Assembly (NCBI GenBank): GCA_044375275.1
Contig: JBILMZ010000074.1
Location: 1-14,173, forward strand
Reading direction: 5' to 3'
From: SZUA-430 sp044375275
Lineage (GTDB): Bacteria > Pseudomonadota > Alphaproteobacteria > Micropepsales > Micropepsaceae
Length of the DNA stretch: 14,173 nucleotides
In this document: one piece after another, positions 1-7,771 of the stretch
Numbering within the stretch: the stretch's first letter is position 1
How the letters are laid out: every line of letters begins with the position of its first letter
Translations under genes and position numbers: made by a program
Notes under the pieces: model-generated
What the model saw: only the letters and a program-made list of their open reading frames with translations
What the model was told of the DNA's origin: nothing
Databases searched by the model: none

Positions 1-768
1 GATGCCATCACGATCATCCTCGGCCATGTATTCGGCGAGACCGGAGGTGCTGTAGTGGAGTTCGGCGCCGCCGAGTTCCTCGTCGGTTGCGATCTCTCCT
101 GTTGCGGCCTTCAGCAATGGCGGGCCTGCGAGGAAGATCTTGGAGCGGTTGCGTACCACGACGACATAGTCGCTGAGGCCAGGCTGGTAGGCGCCGCCTG
201 CGGTCGACGAGCCGTGCACGACTGCAACGACGGGAATGCCGGCCTTCGAAAGCTTGGCGAGATTGGCGAAGGACCGGCCGCCGCGCACGAACATCTCGGC
301 CTGGCGCAGAAGGTTCGCGCCGGCGCTTTCAACGAGCTGCACATAAGGCAGCCTGTTCTCGATGGCGATGGCTTGTGCGCGCAGTGTCTTGTCGACGCCC
401 ATTGGCGTGGCGGCACCGCCCTTGATACCCGCGTCGCTTGCGCTGATGACGCAGCGTGCGCCGGAAATGAATCCGATACCCGTGATGACGCCGCCGCCGC
501 TGGCGTTTGCGGCGCCGTCGTCGTCGTGCATGCCGAGGCCCACGAGCGTTGACAGTTCGAGGAAGGGCGTGCCGCGGTCTAGCAGCAGGTCCACGCGGTC
601 GCGTGGCAGCAGCTGTCCGCGCTCTTCGAACTTCTTGCCGGACTTTGCCGAGTTGGCGCGGATCCTGGCTTCAATGGCGCGGACTTCGGCCAGAAGCTTG
701 AGGTGTCCTTCCCGGTTGGCACGGGCAGTGTCGGTGTTCAAGCTTACCCTGGATTCAATTGCGGTCAT
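1..768 (-). CDS. Acyl-CoA carboxylase carboxyltransferase (beta) subunit, N-terminal part (cut by the left edge)
   Basis: The minus strand is open from an ATG at 768 to the window edge, giving 256 codons. It begins MTAIESRVSLNTDTARANRE and is a biotin-dependent carboxyltransferase subunit of the methylcrotonyl-/geranyl-CoA carboxylase type. These subunits move the carboxyl group from carboxybiotin to an acyl-CoA in leucine or isoprenoid breakdown; full members are usually about 535 residues. Visible marks are the glycine-rich acyl-CoA/oxyanion region GSSTAGGAYQPGLSDY from about residue 186, then AGPPLLKAATGE and ELGGAE. The QPGLSDY and GPPLLKAATGE wording resembles the geranyl-CoA carboxylase (AtuC-like) branch as I remember it, but substrate cannot be fixed from half a protein. 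The biotin-carrying alpha subunit is not in the window; it would be expected beyond the left edge. The gene is divergent from the S9 peptidase, with 128 bases between the two starts. Confidence 0.9.
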   Translation of the reverse strand, partial: MTAIESRVSLNTDTARANREGHLKLLAEVRAIEARIRANSAKSGKKFEERGQLLPRDRVDLLLDRGTPFLELSTLVGLGMHDDDGAANASGGGVITGIGFISGARCVISASDAGIKGGAATPMGVDKTLRAQAIAIENRLPYVQLVESAGANLLRQAEMFVRGGRSFANLAKLSKAGIPVVAVVHGSSTAGGAYQPGLSDYVVVVRNRSKIFLAGPPLLKAATGEIATDEELGGAELHYSTSGLAEYMAEDDRDGI

Positions 769-896
769 GGAGCAGCCCGTGTTCTGGCGGAAAATCGGCA
801 ACAAACTGGGAACATTAATTATGCTGGACTGTCGACGCATGCAATTGAGATTCGGTAGAGTGGGTCCTCACTCCAGATACCGGGATCCCCAACGTG

Positions 897-2867
897 ATGA
901 AGCGAGTTGCCGCCGTGCTTGCGGCTGTTTCCATGACCCTCTCCGTCGCCTCTTCTTTGGCGGCGCCAGAGCCCCGGCGCGTGGAGCGTGGCAATCTTGT
1001 CCTGGAGAACATTCCCGAGATTCCGGCGGCCATGCGCGATCGCTTGCGCCTCTACCAGGCTTCGCGCGGTGCGAGCCTGATGGACTTCTCGCCGGATGGG
1101 CGGGGGCTTCTGATCCAGACGCGCTTTGGCGAAACGAACCAGTTGCATCGCGTGGAGGCACCACTGGGCATGCGGCGGCAGGTCAGCTTTCACGACGAGC
1201 CCGTGAACTTCGCAATGTACCGGCCCGGTCGCTGGCCGCAAAACTCCATCCTGTTCAGCCGGGACACGGGCGGCAATGAACTGTTCCAGCTGTTCCTGCT
1301 GAACGAACGCAACGGACAGACCGTGCGTGTGAGCGACGGCCGCTCGCGCAATACGGATGCCGTGTTCTCCCGCGATGGCAAGTGGCTGGCGTGGACGAGC
1401 GTGGCTTCGGACTCCCCGCGCTACCGGATCCTGGTCGCAGATGCGAACGATCCCAAGACTGCGCGGGTCGTGCTTGAGGAAGATGGAAGCTGGTCGGCCG
1501 GCGACTTTTCTCCGGATGGGCTGACGCTTGTCGTGACGCGCGATATCTCGGTGAGCGAGCAGGAGATCTGGCTCCTTGACCTGACCAACGGGCGCAAGGT
1601 GCAGGTGCGACCGTCTCCCGTGAAGATCTATCGTGGTTCACCCAAGTATGGTCCGGACGGCAAGTCGCTCTTCTACATTTCGGATGAAGACAGCGAGTTC
1701 CGCCGGGTCGTGCGCTATGACCTGCGCACCGATGACGAGGAGGTCCTGACCGAAGACATCGATCTCGACGCAGACAGCCTCGAGATCTCGCCCAACGGAC
1801 GTACGATCGCATTCAGCGTGAATGACAAGGGTTACTCACGCCTGTTCCTCATGGATACGAAGCAGGGACGCAAGTCTCCTGGCCCCCGGCTTGCGCCTGG
1901 TGAAGTGGAGGAGTTCCGCTTCAGTCCCGACAGCCGGCGGCTTGGCCTTACGCTAAACGGAGCCGCTGGAAGGGATGTCTTTGTCTGGGACTTGGGCAAA
2001 CGATCGCCTGTTCAGTGGACAGACAGCGAAGTAGGGGGGCTCGACAAGTCGCAGTTCGTGGCTCCGGAGCTGGTATCCTACGATACGTTTGATACGGTTG
2101 ATGGCAAGCCCCGACAGATTTCAGCCTTCGTCTACCGGCCGACCGGCGTGACGACCAAGACACCCGTGCTGATCTATGTGCATGGTGGTCCGGAGTCGCA
2201 GTTCCGTCCGAACTTCAACGCTTTCATCCAGTATCTCGTTCAGGAACTGAAGATTGCGGTCGTGGCCCCCAATGTGCGGGGTTCGACGGGGTACGGAAAG
2301 TACTTCGTGGAACTCGACAATGGTCCGAAGCGAATGGACTCGGTGCGCGACATCGGCGCGACGCTGGACTGGATTGCGCGACAGCCTTCCTTCGAGCCCC
2401 GGCGCGTCGGCGTCTATGGCGGGTCCTATGGCGGGTTCATGTCCTATGCTTCCATGATCGAGTACAACACGAGGCTGATCGCCGGTGTCAGCATCGTGGG
2501 CATTTCGAACTTCGTCACATTCCTCAACAACACCAGTGGCTATCGGCGGGACTTGCGGCGGGTCGAGTATGGTGACGAGCGGGACGTCAAGATGCGCGAG
2601 TTCCTGCAACGGATATCGCCCCTGACCAATGTCAGCCGGATCAAACGTCCGATGCTCATTATCCAGGGTGCCAATGACCCGCGGGTTCCAGCCACCGAAG
2701 CCAGCCAGATGCTGGCGGCCATCCGGAGCAACGGGGCGGAGGCCTGGTACGTGCTGGCCAAGGACGAAGGGCACGGTTTCCAGAAGAAGTCCAACCGTGA
2801 CGCCCAGAACGCCGCCATTGCTGTGTTCCTGAAGCTCAAGCTGGCGGGACAGAGGCTGGACAGGTGA
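897..2867 (+). CDS. Exported S9-family (prolyl oligopeptidase-like) serine peptidase with N-terminal beta-propeller
   Basis: 656 residues from the ATG at 897; a GTG at 894 directly before it is an equally placed alternative. The N-terminus MKRVAAVLAAVSMTLSVASS is a signal peptide with probable cleavage after SLAA (about residue 23), so the enzyme should be periplasmic. Six repeats of the FSPDG/FSRDG type start near residues 65, 158, 205, 253, 298 and 343. They form the beta-propeller that limits access to the active site in this family. The C-terminal alpha/beta-hydrolase domain holds the triad: Ser510 in GGSYGG, Asp594 in GANDPR and His626 in DEGHGF. HGGPESQ supplies the oxyanion region. Length and layout fit dipeptidyl/acylaminoacyl peptidases of family S9; the exact cleavage preference cannot be read from the sequence. 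It ends nine bases from the stop of the convergent small gene. Confidence 0.93.
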   Translation: MKRVAAVLAAVSMTLSVASSLAAPEPRRVERGNLVLENIPEIPAAMRDRLRLYQASRGASLMDFSPDGRGLLIQTRFGETNQLHRVEAPLGMRRQVSFHDEPVNFAMYRPGRWPQNSILFSRDTGGNELFQLFLLNERNGQTVRVSDGRSRNTDAVFSRDGKWLAWTSVASDSPRYRILVADANDPKTARVVLEEDGSWSAGDFSPDGLTLVVTRDISVSEQEIWLLDLTNGRKVQVRPSPVKIYRGSPKYGPDGKSLFYISDEDSEFRRVVRYDLRTDDEEVLTEDIDLDADSLEISPNGRTIAFSVNDKGYSRLFLMDTKQGRKSPGPRLAPGEVEEFRFSPDSRRLGLTLNGAAGRDVFVWDLGKRSPVQWTDSEVGGLDKSQFVAPELVSYDTFDTVDGKPRQISAFVYRPTGVTTKTPVLIYVHGGPESQFRPNFNAFIQYLVQELKIAVVAPNVRGSTGYGKYFVELDNGPKRMDSVRDIGATLDWIARQPSFEPRRVGVYGGSYGGFMSYASMIEYNTRLIAGVSIVGISNFVTFLNNTSGYRRDLRRVEYGDERDVKMREFLQRISPLTNVSRIKRPMLIIQGANDPRVPATEASQMLAAIRSNGAEAWYVLAKDEGHGFQKKSNRDAQNAAIAVFLKLKLAGQRLDR

Positions 2868-2876
2868 AGGTCCAGG

Positions 2877-3050
2877 CTACCGCCTTGGAGAGGCAAGGCT
2901 GGTCAGGATGAACATGACCACGATGAAGCCCACAAAGCCGGCCACGGCCATCCAGCCCCCGAAGACGGAGCCTGAGACGGTCCCTATGACCGAGTTGGTG
3001 AACCAGACGGCGTAGTCAAATGCCGCCGTGACGTATCTCTCGAAATCCAT
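2877..3050 (-). CDS. Small single-span membrane protein (57 aa), function unknown
   Basis: 57 residues beginning MDFERYVTAAFDYAVWF. I chose the ATG at 3050 because AAGGGG lies five bases upstream of it. The longer in-frame start at 3101 would add a basic stretch with no good ribosome binding site. One hydrophobic segment, roughly residues 30-52 (GGWMAVAGFVGFIVVMFI and following), should cross the inner membrane, and the C-terminus ends in SPRR. I do not recognise a family. It is divergent from tesB with 118 bases between the starts and convergent with the S9 peptidase. Codon use and the ribosome binding site support a real gene, but no role can be inferred. Confidence 0.6.
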   Translation of the reverse strand: MDFERYVTAAFDYAVWFTNSVIGTVSGSVFGGWMAVAGFVGFIVVMFILTSLASPRR

Positions 3051-3168
3051 TTCAGCCCCTTGATGGAACGGGCGAATTCGCGCACTTGCGCGCCTTCGCA
3101 ATCAGCCCGTAACACTTTGAGAGCATGAATTTGACCTAATTTCGACAAACAGGCAGCAGCAGGACCAA

Positions 3169-4029
3169 ATGCAGGGGACGATCCAAGAGGTGCTGGAGTT
3201 GCTCGATCTGGAGCAGATCGAAGTCAACATTTTCCGCGGTATCAGCCCAAAAGATCGCTGGCAGAGGGTGTTTGGCGGGCAGGTTCTGGGGCAGGCGCTG
3301 GTGGCTGCATCACGAACAGTTGAAGGAAGAATCTGCCACTCGTTGCATGCTTACTTCATCCGTCCGGGCGATCCGAAGGTGCCGATCCTCTATGAGGTCG
3401 ACCGTTCGCGGGACGGAAAGAGCTTCACGACCCGCCGCGTTGTAGCCATCCAGCATGGGGAGCAGATCTTCAACCTTGCTGCCTCCTTCCAGGTGCCGGA
3501 GCAGGGGCTCGAGCACCAGTTCGACATGCCGAAAGTGCCTGCGCCCGAGACGCTTGAGCCCGAAGAGGTTCGCCGCAAGCGACTGTCGCACCAGTTGCCC
3601 GAGGCCATACGCGAACACTTCACCAAGCCGGGTCCCATTGATGTTCGTCCTGTCGATGACGAGGAAGATCTCATCAACCCGAAGAAGGCGCCGCCCTACC
3701 AGGATGTCTGGATCAAGGCGAAGGGCGTGATGCCGGACGACCTGTCGATGCATCAATGCGTGCTGGCCTATGCGTCGGACATGACATTGCTCGACACATG
3801 CCTCATTCCGCATGGCGTGAGCTGGTTCTCGGGGCGCCTCCAGTCAGCGAGTCTCGACCATGCGATGTGGTTCCATCATCCCTTCCGCGTCGATGACTGG
3901 ATCCTCTATTCGCATGACAGTCCGAGTGCTGCCGGCGGGCGCGGCTTCAATCGCGGCATGATGTTCTCGCGTGATGGCAAGCTGGTCGCTTCCGTCGCGC
4001 AGGAAGGGCTGATCCGCCTGCGCAGTTGA
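3169..4029 (+). CDS. tesB: Acyl-CoA thioesterase II
   Basis: 286 residues, the same length as E. coli TesB. The enzyme hydrolyses medium- and long-chain acyl-CoA to free fatty acid and CoA in the cytoplasm. It has the double hot-dog layout: the N-terminal half carries FGGQVLGQALVAA and SLHAYFIRPGD (residues about 35-70), and the C-terminal half carries ASDMTLLDT, SLDHAMWFHHPF and a closing VAQEGLIR. The catalytic positions of E. coli TesB (Asp204, Thr228, Gln278) fall here on Asp204, Ser228 and Gln278 with identical numbering, so only Thr is replaced by the functionally similar Ser. AGGA lies just upstream of the ATG. It may salvage CoA or support fatty acid turnover, but no neighbour here forms an obvious operon with it. 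Confidence 0.95.
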   Translation: MQGTIQEVLELLDLEQIEVNIFRGISPKDRWQRVFGGQVLGQALVAASRTVEGRICHSLHAYFIRPGDPKVPILYEVDRSRDGKSFTTRRVVAIQHGEQIFNLAASFQVPEQGLEHQFDMPKVPAPETLEPEEVRRKRLSHQLPEAIREHFTKPGPIDVRPVDDEEDLINPKKAPPYQDVWIKAKGVMPDDLSMHQCVLAYASDMTLLDTCLIPHGVSWFSGRLQSASLDHAMWFHHPFRVDDWILYSHDSPSAAGGRGFNRGMMFSRDGKLVASVAQEGLIRLRS

Positions 4030-4161
4030 ACGCGCTTCAATTGATCTGAATCCCGACGAACGCCGTCGTGTGACGAGCGGCGCTGCGCTCGCGCGTGTCC
4101 TGCGCAGATGGTTGCCCGCGTGTTTACCCGCTTTGCGTGAAAGTTACGACGGCTGCCACTA

Positions 4162-4176
4162 TTAGGGTTTTGTTAA
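4162..4176 (+). promoter_or_regulatory. CtrA-like box upstream of the candidate small RNA
   Basis: TTAG-GGTTTTG-TTAA matches the CtrA consensus TTAA-N7-TTAA at 7 of 8 positions with exact spacing. A possible -10 element (TTATCC, 4187-4192) follows after 10 bases, nearly the same geometry as at the pilin promoter here. An alternative -10 is GACAAT at 4196-4201. Binding is inferred from the motif only. Confidence 0.5.
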
Positions 4177-4207
4177 GAAATGCCGCTTATCCTTTGACAA
4201 TCAGTAA

Positions 4208-4359
4208 ACCGGCTTCCCCAGGCCGGTCACGAGTCCCCCGCCGGCCGAGTCGTCCCCCATTCATCCGGCTCTCCGGCAAACAGGCGGCCAAACGGCACCC
4301 CCCAGTGCCAATGGGATTCGGGCGTGGATGTACCCAGCATCCACGCCCCCGCCTATTTT
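4208..4359 (+). ncRNA. Candidate small RNA with C-rich hairpin loops
   Basis: The 411 bases between tesB and the terminator-bearing gene on the other strand have no convincing protein gene, but hold a chain of hairpins. ACCGGC/GCCGGT (4208-4227) encloses the loop TTCCCCAG. GGCAC/GTGCC (4294-4309) encloses CCCCCA. CCGG-CTCT-CCGG lies between them. A perfect 11-bp hairpin (4320-4348) followed by a short T-run closes the unit. Two further CCCCC runs are probably single-stranded. C-rich loops are the usual tool of small RNAs that pair with Shine-Dalgarno sequences, such as the CcsR RNAs of Rhodobacter and RsaE of Staphylococcus. A CtrA-like box and -10-like element lie just upstream. The start could lie between about 4199 and 4208. 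It could instead be an extended 3' end of tesB mRNA. Bases 4030-4161 hold nothing else I can support. Confidence 0.45.
4320..4359 (+). terminator. Strong hairpin, probable terminator of the candidate small RNA (or of tesB read-through)
   Basis: GGGCGTGGATG and CATCCACGCCC form a perfect 11-bp stem with a 7-base loop (TACCCAG). The T-run is short and interrupted (CCGCCTATTTT), so termination strength is uncertain. On the opposite strand no T-run follows, so the plus orientation is preferred. Confidence 0.5.
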
Positions 4360-4382
4360 CAGCAAACTCCATCAAAAAGTCG

Positions 4383-4414
4383 AAAAAAAAGCGGAACGCG
4401 CTGGCGTCCCGCTT
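4383..4414 (-). terminator. Intrinsic terminator of the 955-residue membrane protein gene
   Basis: On the minus strand AAGCGGGACGC pairs with GCGTTCCGCTT (11 bp with one G-T wobble, 4-base loop), followed by a run of eight T in total. It lies 27 bases beyond the stop codon of the minus-strand gene ending at 4441. Confidence 0.85.
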
Positions 4415-4440
4415 GTGTGTCTTTTGTTGCTGGCTAGTGT

Positions 4441-7308
4441 TCAGCCAGCGGCTGACCGCAAGCGTTCTGCATCCCCTGCGCGTGCCAGGGCCGCCGCGAT
4501 GTTGTTCAGCCGTTCAATGGACTCGTAGACAGCGGCGATCGCCTGTTCGCCTTGCCGTCCCGAAGGCAAGTGAGCTTCTTCCGTGGGGCTGGCGGCCCCG
4601 GTCTGGAGATCCATGTTGCTGGCTACGGCCAGATCGGACAGGCCAGTCGTTCGCTGTTCCAGGGTATTGATGATGAGTGCGAGCTTCTCGAGGTCGTCGA
4701 CAGTCTGCTCGAGGCTCGTCGTATCCACGGATGAAGACGCCATGGTCGTTGTGCGGCTGGCTGCGGCCGGACGTGGCTGCGCAAAGTCATCCGGGTGCAT
4801 CTGGTTCAGGTAGGAGAAGAGAGACTCTGCGCGTGCGCCGAGGTGGAGTGCGGTTTCGCGCAGATCATCGCCAGTATGAGGGGCAGGGGTCTGGGCTGCC
4901 TGTGTCAAGGCACGAAGTTCCGAGGTGATCGCCCCCAGTTCATTGCGGAGGGCTGCGGCGTGCACGACTTCGCGGGCGCTGTCGTCGATGTTCTGGGCGT
5001 GACGGACCAGCTCCGGCACCATCTGGTTCAGGCCCGCAACGGGATCCTTCGCTTCGTAGAGCGGCCGCATGCTGCGGGCAAAGGCTTCAAGGGCTTCCGT
5101 AAGTGTTCCAGGTGGTGTCGTTGCGGTGCCTCCCGAGGACATCTCGTCGGCGAGTTCCTTCAGCCGGTTCAGGATCTCGTCTGCCGGTACATCTGCGAGG
5201 GAACGCTGCGGCCTTGAGGGAGCCAGATGACTTTCAGTGGGGAGGGATGATGCCGGCATCTCTGCCGTCATCAGGATGCGCTCCTCGGTCATCCGGAGGG
5301 CCAGTTCGCGAATGTCGTTGCGCAAGGCTTCGATCTGGCGCGCAAACGGTTCGAATGACTCCTGCGTTACCGTGGCCTGCACCGGTGACGCGCTTGCCGC
5401 GCTGGCGCCCGTGCGGAAGATGTCGATGACTTCCCTGAAGTCATCCAGCGAGCGTCCAACTGACTGCTCGGCGACTGCTGTCCTCTTTTCGACAGCGGCA
5501 GCTGTTGCATTGAAAGCTTCAGCAAAACTTGTGGCCTGCGTATTCAGGTTTCCAAGCGACAGGTCGATCTTGCGGGCGAGCGCGCGCGTGAGGGCCTCGA
5601 TATGTGTGGCCGTTCCATTACCCTGATCGAGGCGTTCCTGCAGGCGCGTTGCGACCTGGTTCAGCTGCTCCAGCATCGAAGCGAAGGCCTGGTGATCGAA
5701 GGACTTGATGGTCTCGGCGTGTTCGTCCTTGAACAGCTTGACGATGTCTTCGAACTCGCCGATGGACTGCTCGGTCCGTTCCTCCGTGCGCGCCGTCCTT
5801 GTCTCCATGGCTGCGGCAGCTGCGGCGATGGCTTCAGTCGTTTCCCGGGCGCGTCCTTCAATGGTTCCCAGAGTTCTCTCGATGCCCTGTTCGAGATTGC
5901 CGAGCGCGGCCAGCTTGCCCTGCAACTGGCCATCCACGGTTTCGACGACGGTGTTCAGGCGCTCTGCAAGTGTCCTGACGTTGTCGGTGGTTGCCGCTGC
6001 ATCGGAAGAAATGCGGTCGCAAGCCGTGAAGAAGGCTCCCTGAATGGACTGCGCGCCGTCTGCGGCCTTGCGAAAGGCCGTGATGGAGTTCGTCAAGCCA
6101 TCAATGGCGGTTCCGGTCTTCACCTTGACCAGATCCACGGCTTCGGAGAGTTGCCTGCCGTTCTGCTCAAACTGGCCTGCAACGTCCGACAGGCGTGCCG
6201 TACGCTCGTCAGCCATGGTGACGATCTTGGACATTGACGTGCGGAGATCCGTGGCGGCGCCGGACAATACGTCCCGGGCGACCTGGCCTACTGTTGAAGC
6301 GAGTTCGTTGAACCTTGGTCCGAATTCGTCAAACTTCTGCGCGGACTGTTCGAATGCCCGCTGCTGCACTGTTTGTGAGGCCGTGAGTTCTGCAGCTGCA
6401 TTCTTCAACGCTTCTGCTGCGCTTTCGACGCCAGAGACGACCTTTCCGAGCAGGATCGAGGCGTCGCCTTCGAGGCGAAGGTGCACTTCTCCCTTTTCAG
6501 CAAGCGTCTTCAGCGTTTCGGTTTCAGTCAGGCTCTTGCGGAGTTTTTCGCCTGCCCTGGCCATCGTTCCAATTTCATCGGTACGGTCTGTTCCCCAAAC
6601 CGGCTGGTTCACGTGGCCGTTGCCAACGGCATCAAGGCTGCCCGCCAGAGATTTTAGAGGCTGTGTGATTCCCAACTGCAACAGTCCAGCGGTCGCCATC
6701 AGGCCGCATATGACGGCTGCGAATGCGCAGATGATCAGCATCTGGCTCCAGGTCAGCGCCCACGCAATGCTTCCCATCTGGTGTGACTGGGTCTGGGAGC
6801 GGAGCCGTTCCAAAGCCGTACGCAGCGTGAGGTAAGTCGCCTCCAGCTGTGGTACCTGCGGAAGTGTCTCCAGCGCATCCATCGACGCCGATCCGCGCAG
6901 GGCAGGGCCGAGGTCGGGGGCGCTGCGTGCAACGCGCGCGAATTCCTCGATCACGCCAGCAAGGTCCTGAAGCGTGCGATCTGCGGCGGGCGTCTGCGCG
7001 TAGAGTTTGCGCAGGGCGTCAAGGCCTCGCGAAGCCTCCATGGCGCGCTGGGACATCTGTTCGCGTGATGTGATGTCACCTGTGAGCCGGAACGAACGAT
7101 AGGCCCTGAGGTATCCCTGATAGCCCAGGATCTGTTCGATCGAGGCAATCTTCTCCAGCGCCTGGCGACTGGCGGATTCAGGATCGTTAAGGCCGCGCTG
7201 GACCTCGCTGACAAAGCCAACGAAGTAGCTGCCGCCAATTATCATTGCTGCCGCTGCGATTGCGGCGGCAACCGCAAATGCCCGGCTTATCCATGAAAGC
7301 GTGCGCAC
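4441..7308 (-). CDS. Chemoreceptor-like inner-membrane protein with HAMP domain and long coiled coil, no signalling hairpin (955 aa)
   Basis: Start is the GTG at 7308, preceded by GGGGGG four bases upstream. TM1 spans about residues 9-31, a helical periplasmic domain 32-183, TM2 184-212 and a HAMP-type linker 212-264 (QPLKSLAG, then DEIGTMA). The periplasmic motif GYQGYLRAYRSFRLTGD (62-78) resembles the GYxGFIHxFKNYVLRG motif I recall from some bacterial chemoreceptor sensor domains. The remaining ~690 cytoplasmic residues are mostly amphipathic helix and coiled coil rich in A, E, T and L. The receptor signalling tip (typically EIxxQTNLLALNAAIEAARAG-like) is absent, so it should not act as a normal methyl-accepting receptor. 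Residues 475-526 and 580-631 are an internal repeat. It lies between the candidate RNA and the Tad genes; a link to pili is only positional. It could be a scaffold or a sensor with an unrecognised output. Confidence 0.8.
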   Translation of the reverse strand: MRTLSWISRAFAVAAAIAAAAMIIGGSYFVGFVSEVQRGLNDPESASRQALEKIASIEQILGYQGYLRAYRSFRLTGDITSREQMSQRAMEASRGLDALRKLYAQTPAADRTLQDLAGVIEEFARVARSAPDLGPALRGSASMDALETLPQVPQLEATYLTLRTALERLRSQTQSHQMGSIAWALTWSQMLIICAFAAVICGLMATAGLLQLGITQPLKSLAGSLDAVGNGHVNQPVWGTDRTDEIGTMARAGEKLRKSLTETETLKTLAEKGEVHLRLEGDASILLGKVVSGVESAAEALKNAAAELTASQTVQQRAFEQSAQKFDEFGPRFNELASTVGQVARDVLSGAATDLRTSMSKIVTMADERTARLSDVAGQFEQNGRQLSEAVDLVKVKTGTAIDGLTNSITAFRKAADGAQSIQGAFFTACDRISSDAAATTDNVRTLAERLNTVVETVDGQLQGKLAALGNLEQGIERTLGTIEGRARETTEAIAAAAAAMETRTARTEERTEQSIGEFEDIVKLFKDEHAETIKSFDHQAFASMLEQLNQVATRLQERLDQGNGTATHIEALTRALARKIDLSLGNLNTQATSFAEAFNATAAAVEKRTAVAEQSVGRSLDDFREVIDIFRTGASAASASPVQATVTQESFEPFARQIEALRNDIRELALRMTEERILMTAEMPASSLPTESHLAPSRPQRSLADVPADEILNRLKELADEMSSGGTATTPPGTLTEALEAFARSMRPLYEAKDPVAGLNQMVPELVRHAQNIDDSAREVVHAAALRNELGAITSELRALTQAAQTPAPHTGDDLRETALHLGARAESLFSYLNQMHPDDFAQPRPAAASRTTTMASSSVDTTSLEQTVDDLEKLALIINTLEQRTTGLSDLAVASNMDLQTGAASPTEEAHLPSGRQGEQAIAAVYESIERLNNIAAALARAGDAERLRSAAG

Positions 7309-7456
7309 TATTCCCCCCGGGAGCGGACGACCGCCCGCGCAAGCTGATGATTCGTTCCATCAGTTTAGGGGAGAGAAACAGAGGTGTGGAGGAAATGCTG
7401 TCGCGGCGGCCGGTTTCAGATCGCCCGGAACCGAAATCAAAATGGCCCCGAAACTC

Positions 7457-7678
7457 TTACGCTTTATTGCGTTCGATGCGTTCCAGAATCGAATCCATGC
7501 GCGCAAGTACTAGGGTCAGGTGTGACACGGCAGACTCATGGGCCGAGCGCCAGGCCACGACATGACGCTTGAGGCCGTCGTTGAGGGCATCAAGTTCGCC
7601 CGCTTCGAGCTGCAAGCTGTTTGCAAACGGAAAGTTGGTTTCAGCTTGTGTGATGGGCGACGACTGCGCGGGTGTCAT
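7457..7678 (-). CDS. Small coiled-coil protein (73 aa), function unknown
   Basis: 73 residues from the ATG at 7678, soluble, with no signal peptide. The N-terminal third is polar, followed by a helical, heptad-like C-terminus (LDALNDGLKRHVVAW, then SHLTLVLARMDSILERIER). The ribosome binding site is weak: GGAG lies about 13 bases upstream. It precedes the 955-residue coiled-coil membrane protein on the same strand, 148 bases away, so the two may be co-transcribed and could interact through helices; that is inference. I do not recognise a family. Confidence 0.5.
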   Translation of the reverse strand: MTPAQSSPITQAETNFPFANSLQLEAGELDALNDGLKRHVVAWRSAHESAVSHLTLVLARMDSILERIERNKA

Positions 7679-7771
7679 TTTGCTTTTCTTGCTCCGGCCA
7701 ACGGCGCGAGGACGTGAAGTGATCCCGCGACGCTAAACGCCAGAGGTAAAGAGTGCGTAAGCTTGACGGTT

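Noticed and set aside
362..1279. 305-codon plus-strand frame spanning the carboxylase and peptidase starts
   Set aside because: It overlaps two well-supported genes in other frames and carries no recognisable domain.
2881..2898. GCCTTG-GAGAGG-CAAGGC inverted repeat as a terminator between convergent genes
   Set aside because: The stem is short, lies inside the small gene, and no T-run follows on either strand.
4095..4670. Open frame of 191 codons on the plus strand
   Set aside because: It runs through the candidate RNA hairpins, a terminator and the 3' end of the minus-strand 955-residue gene; its composition is basic and Pro/Arg-rich, typical of a shadow frame.
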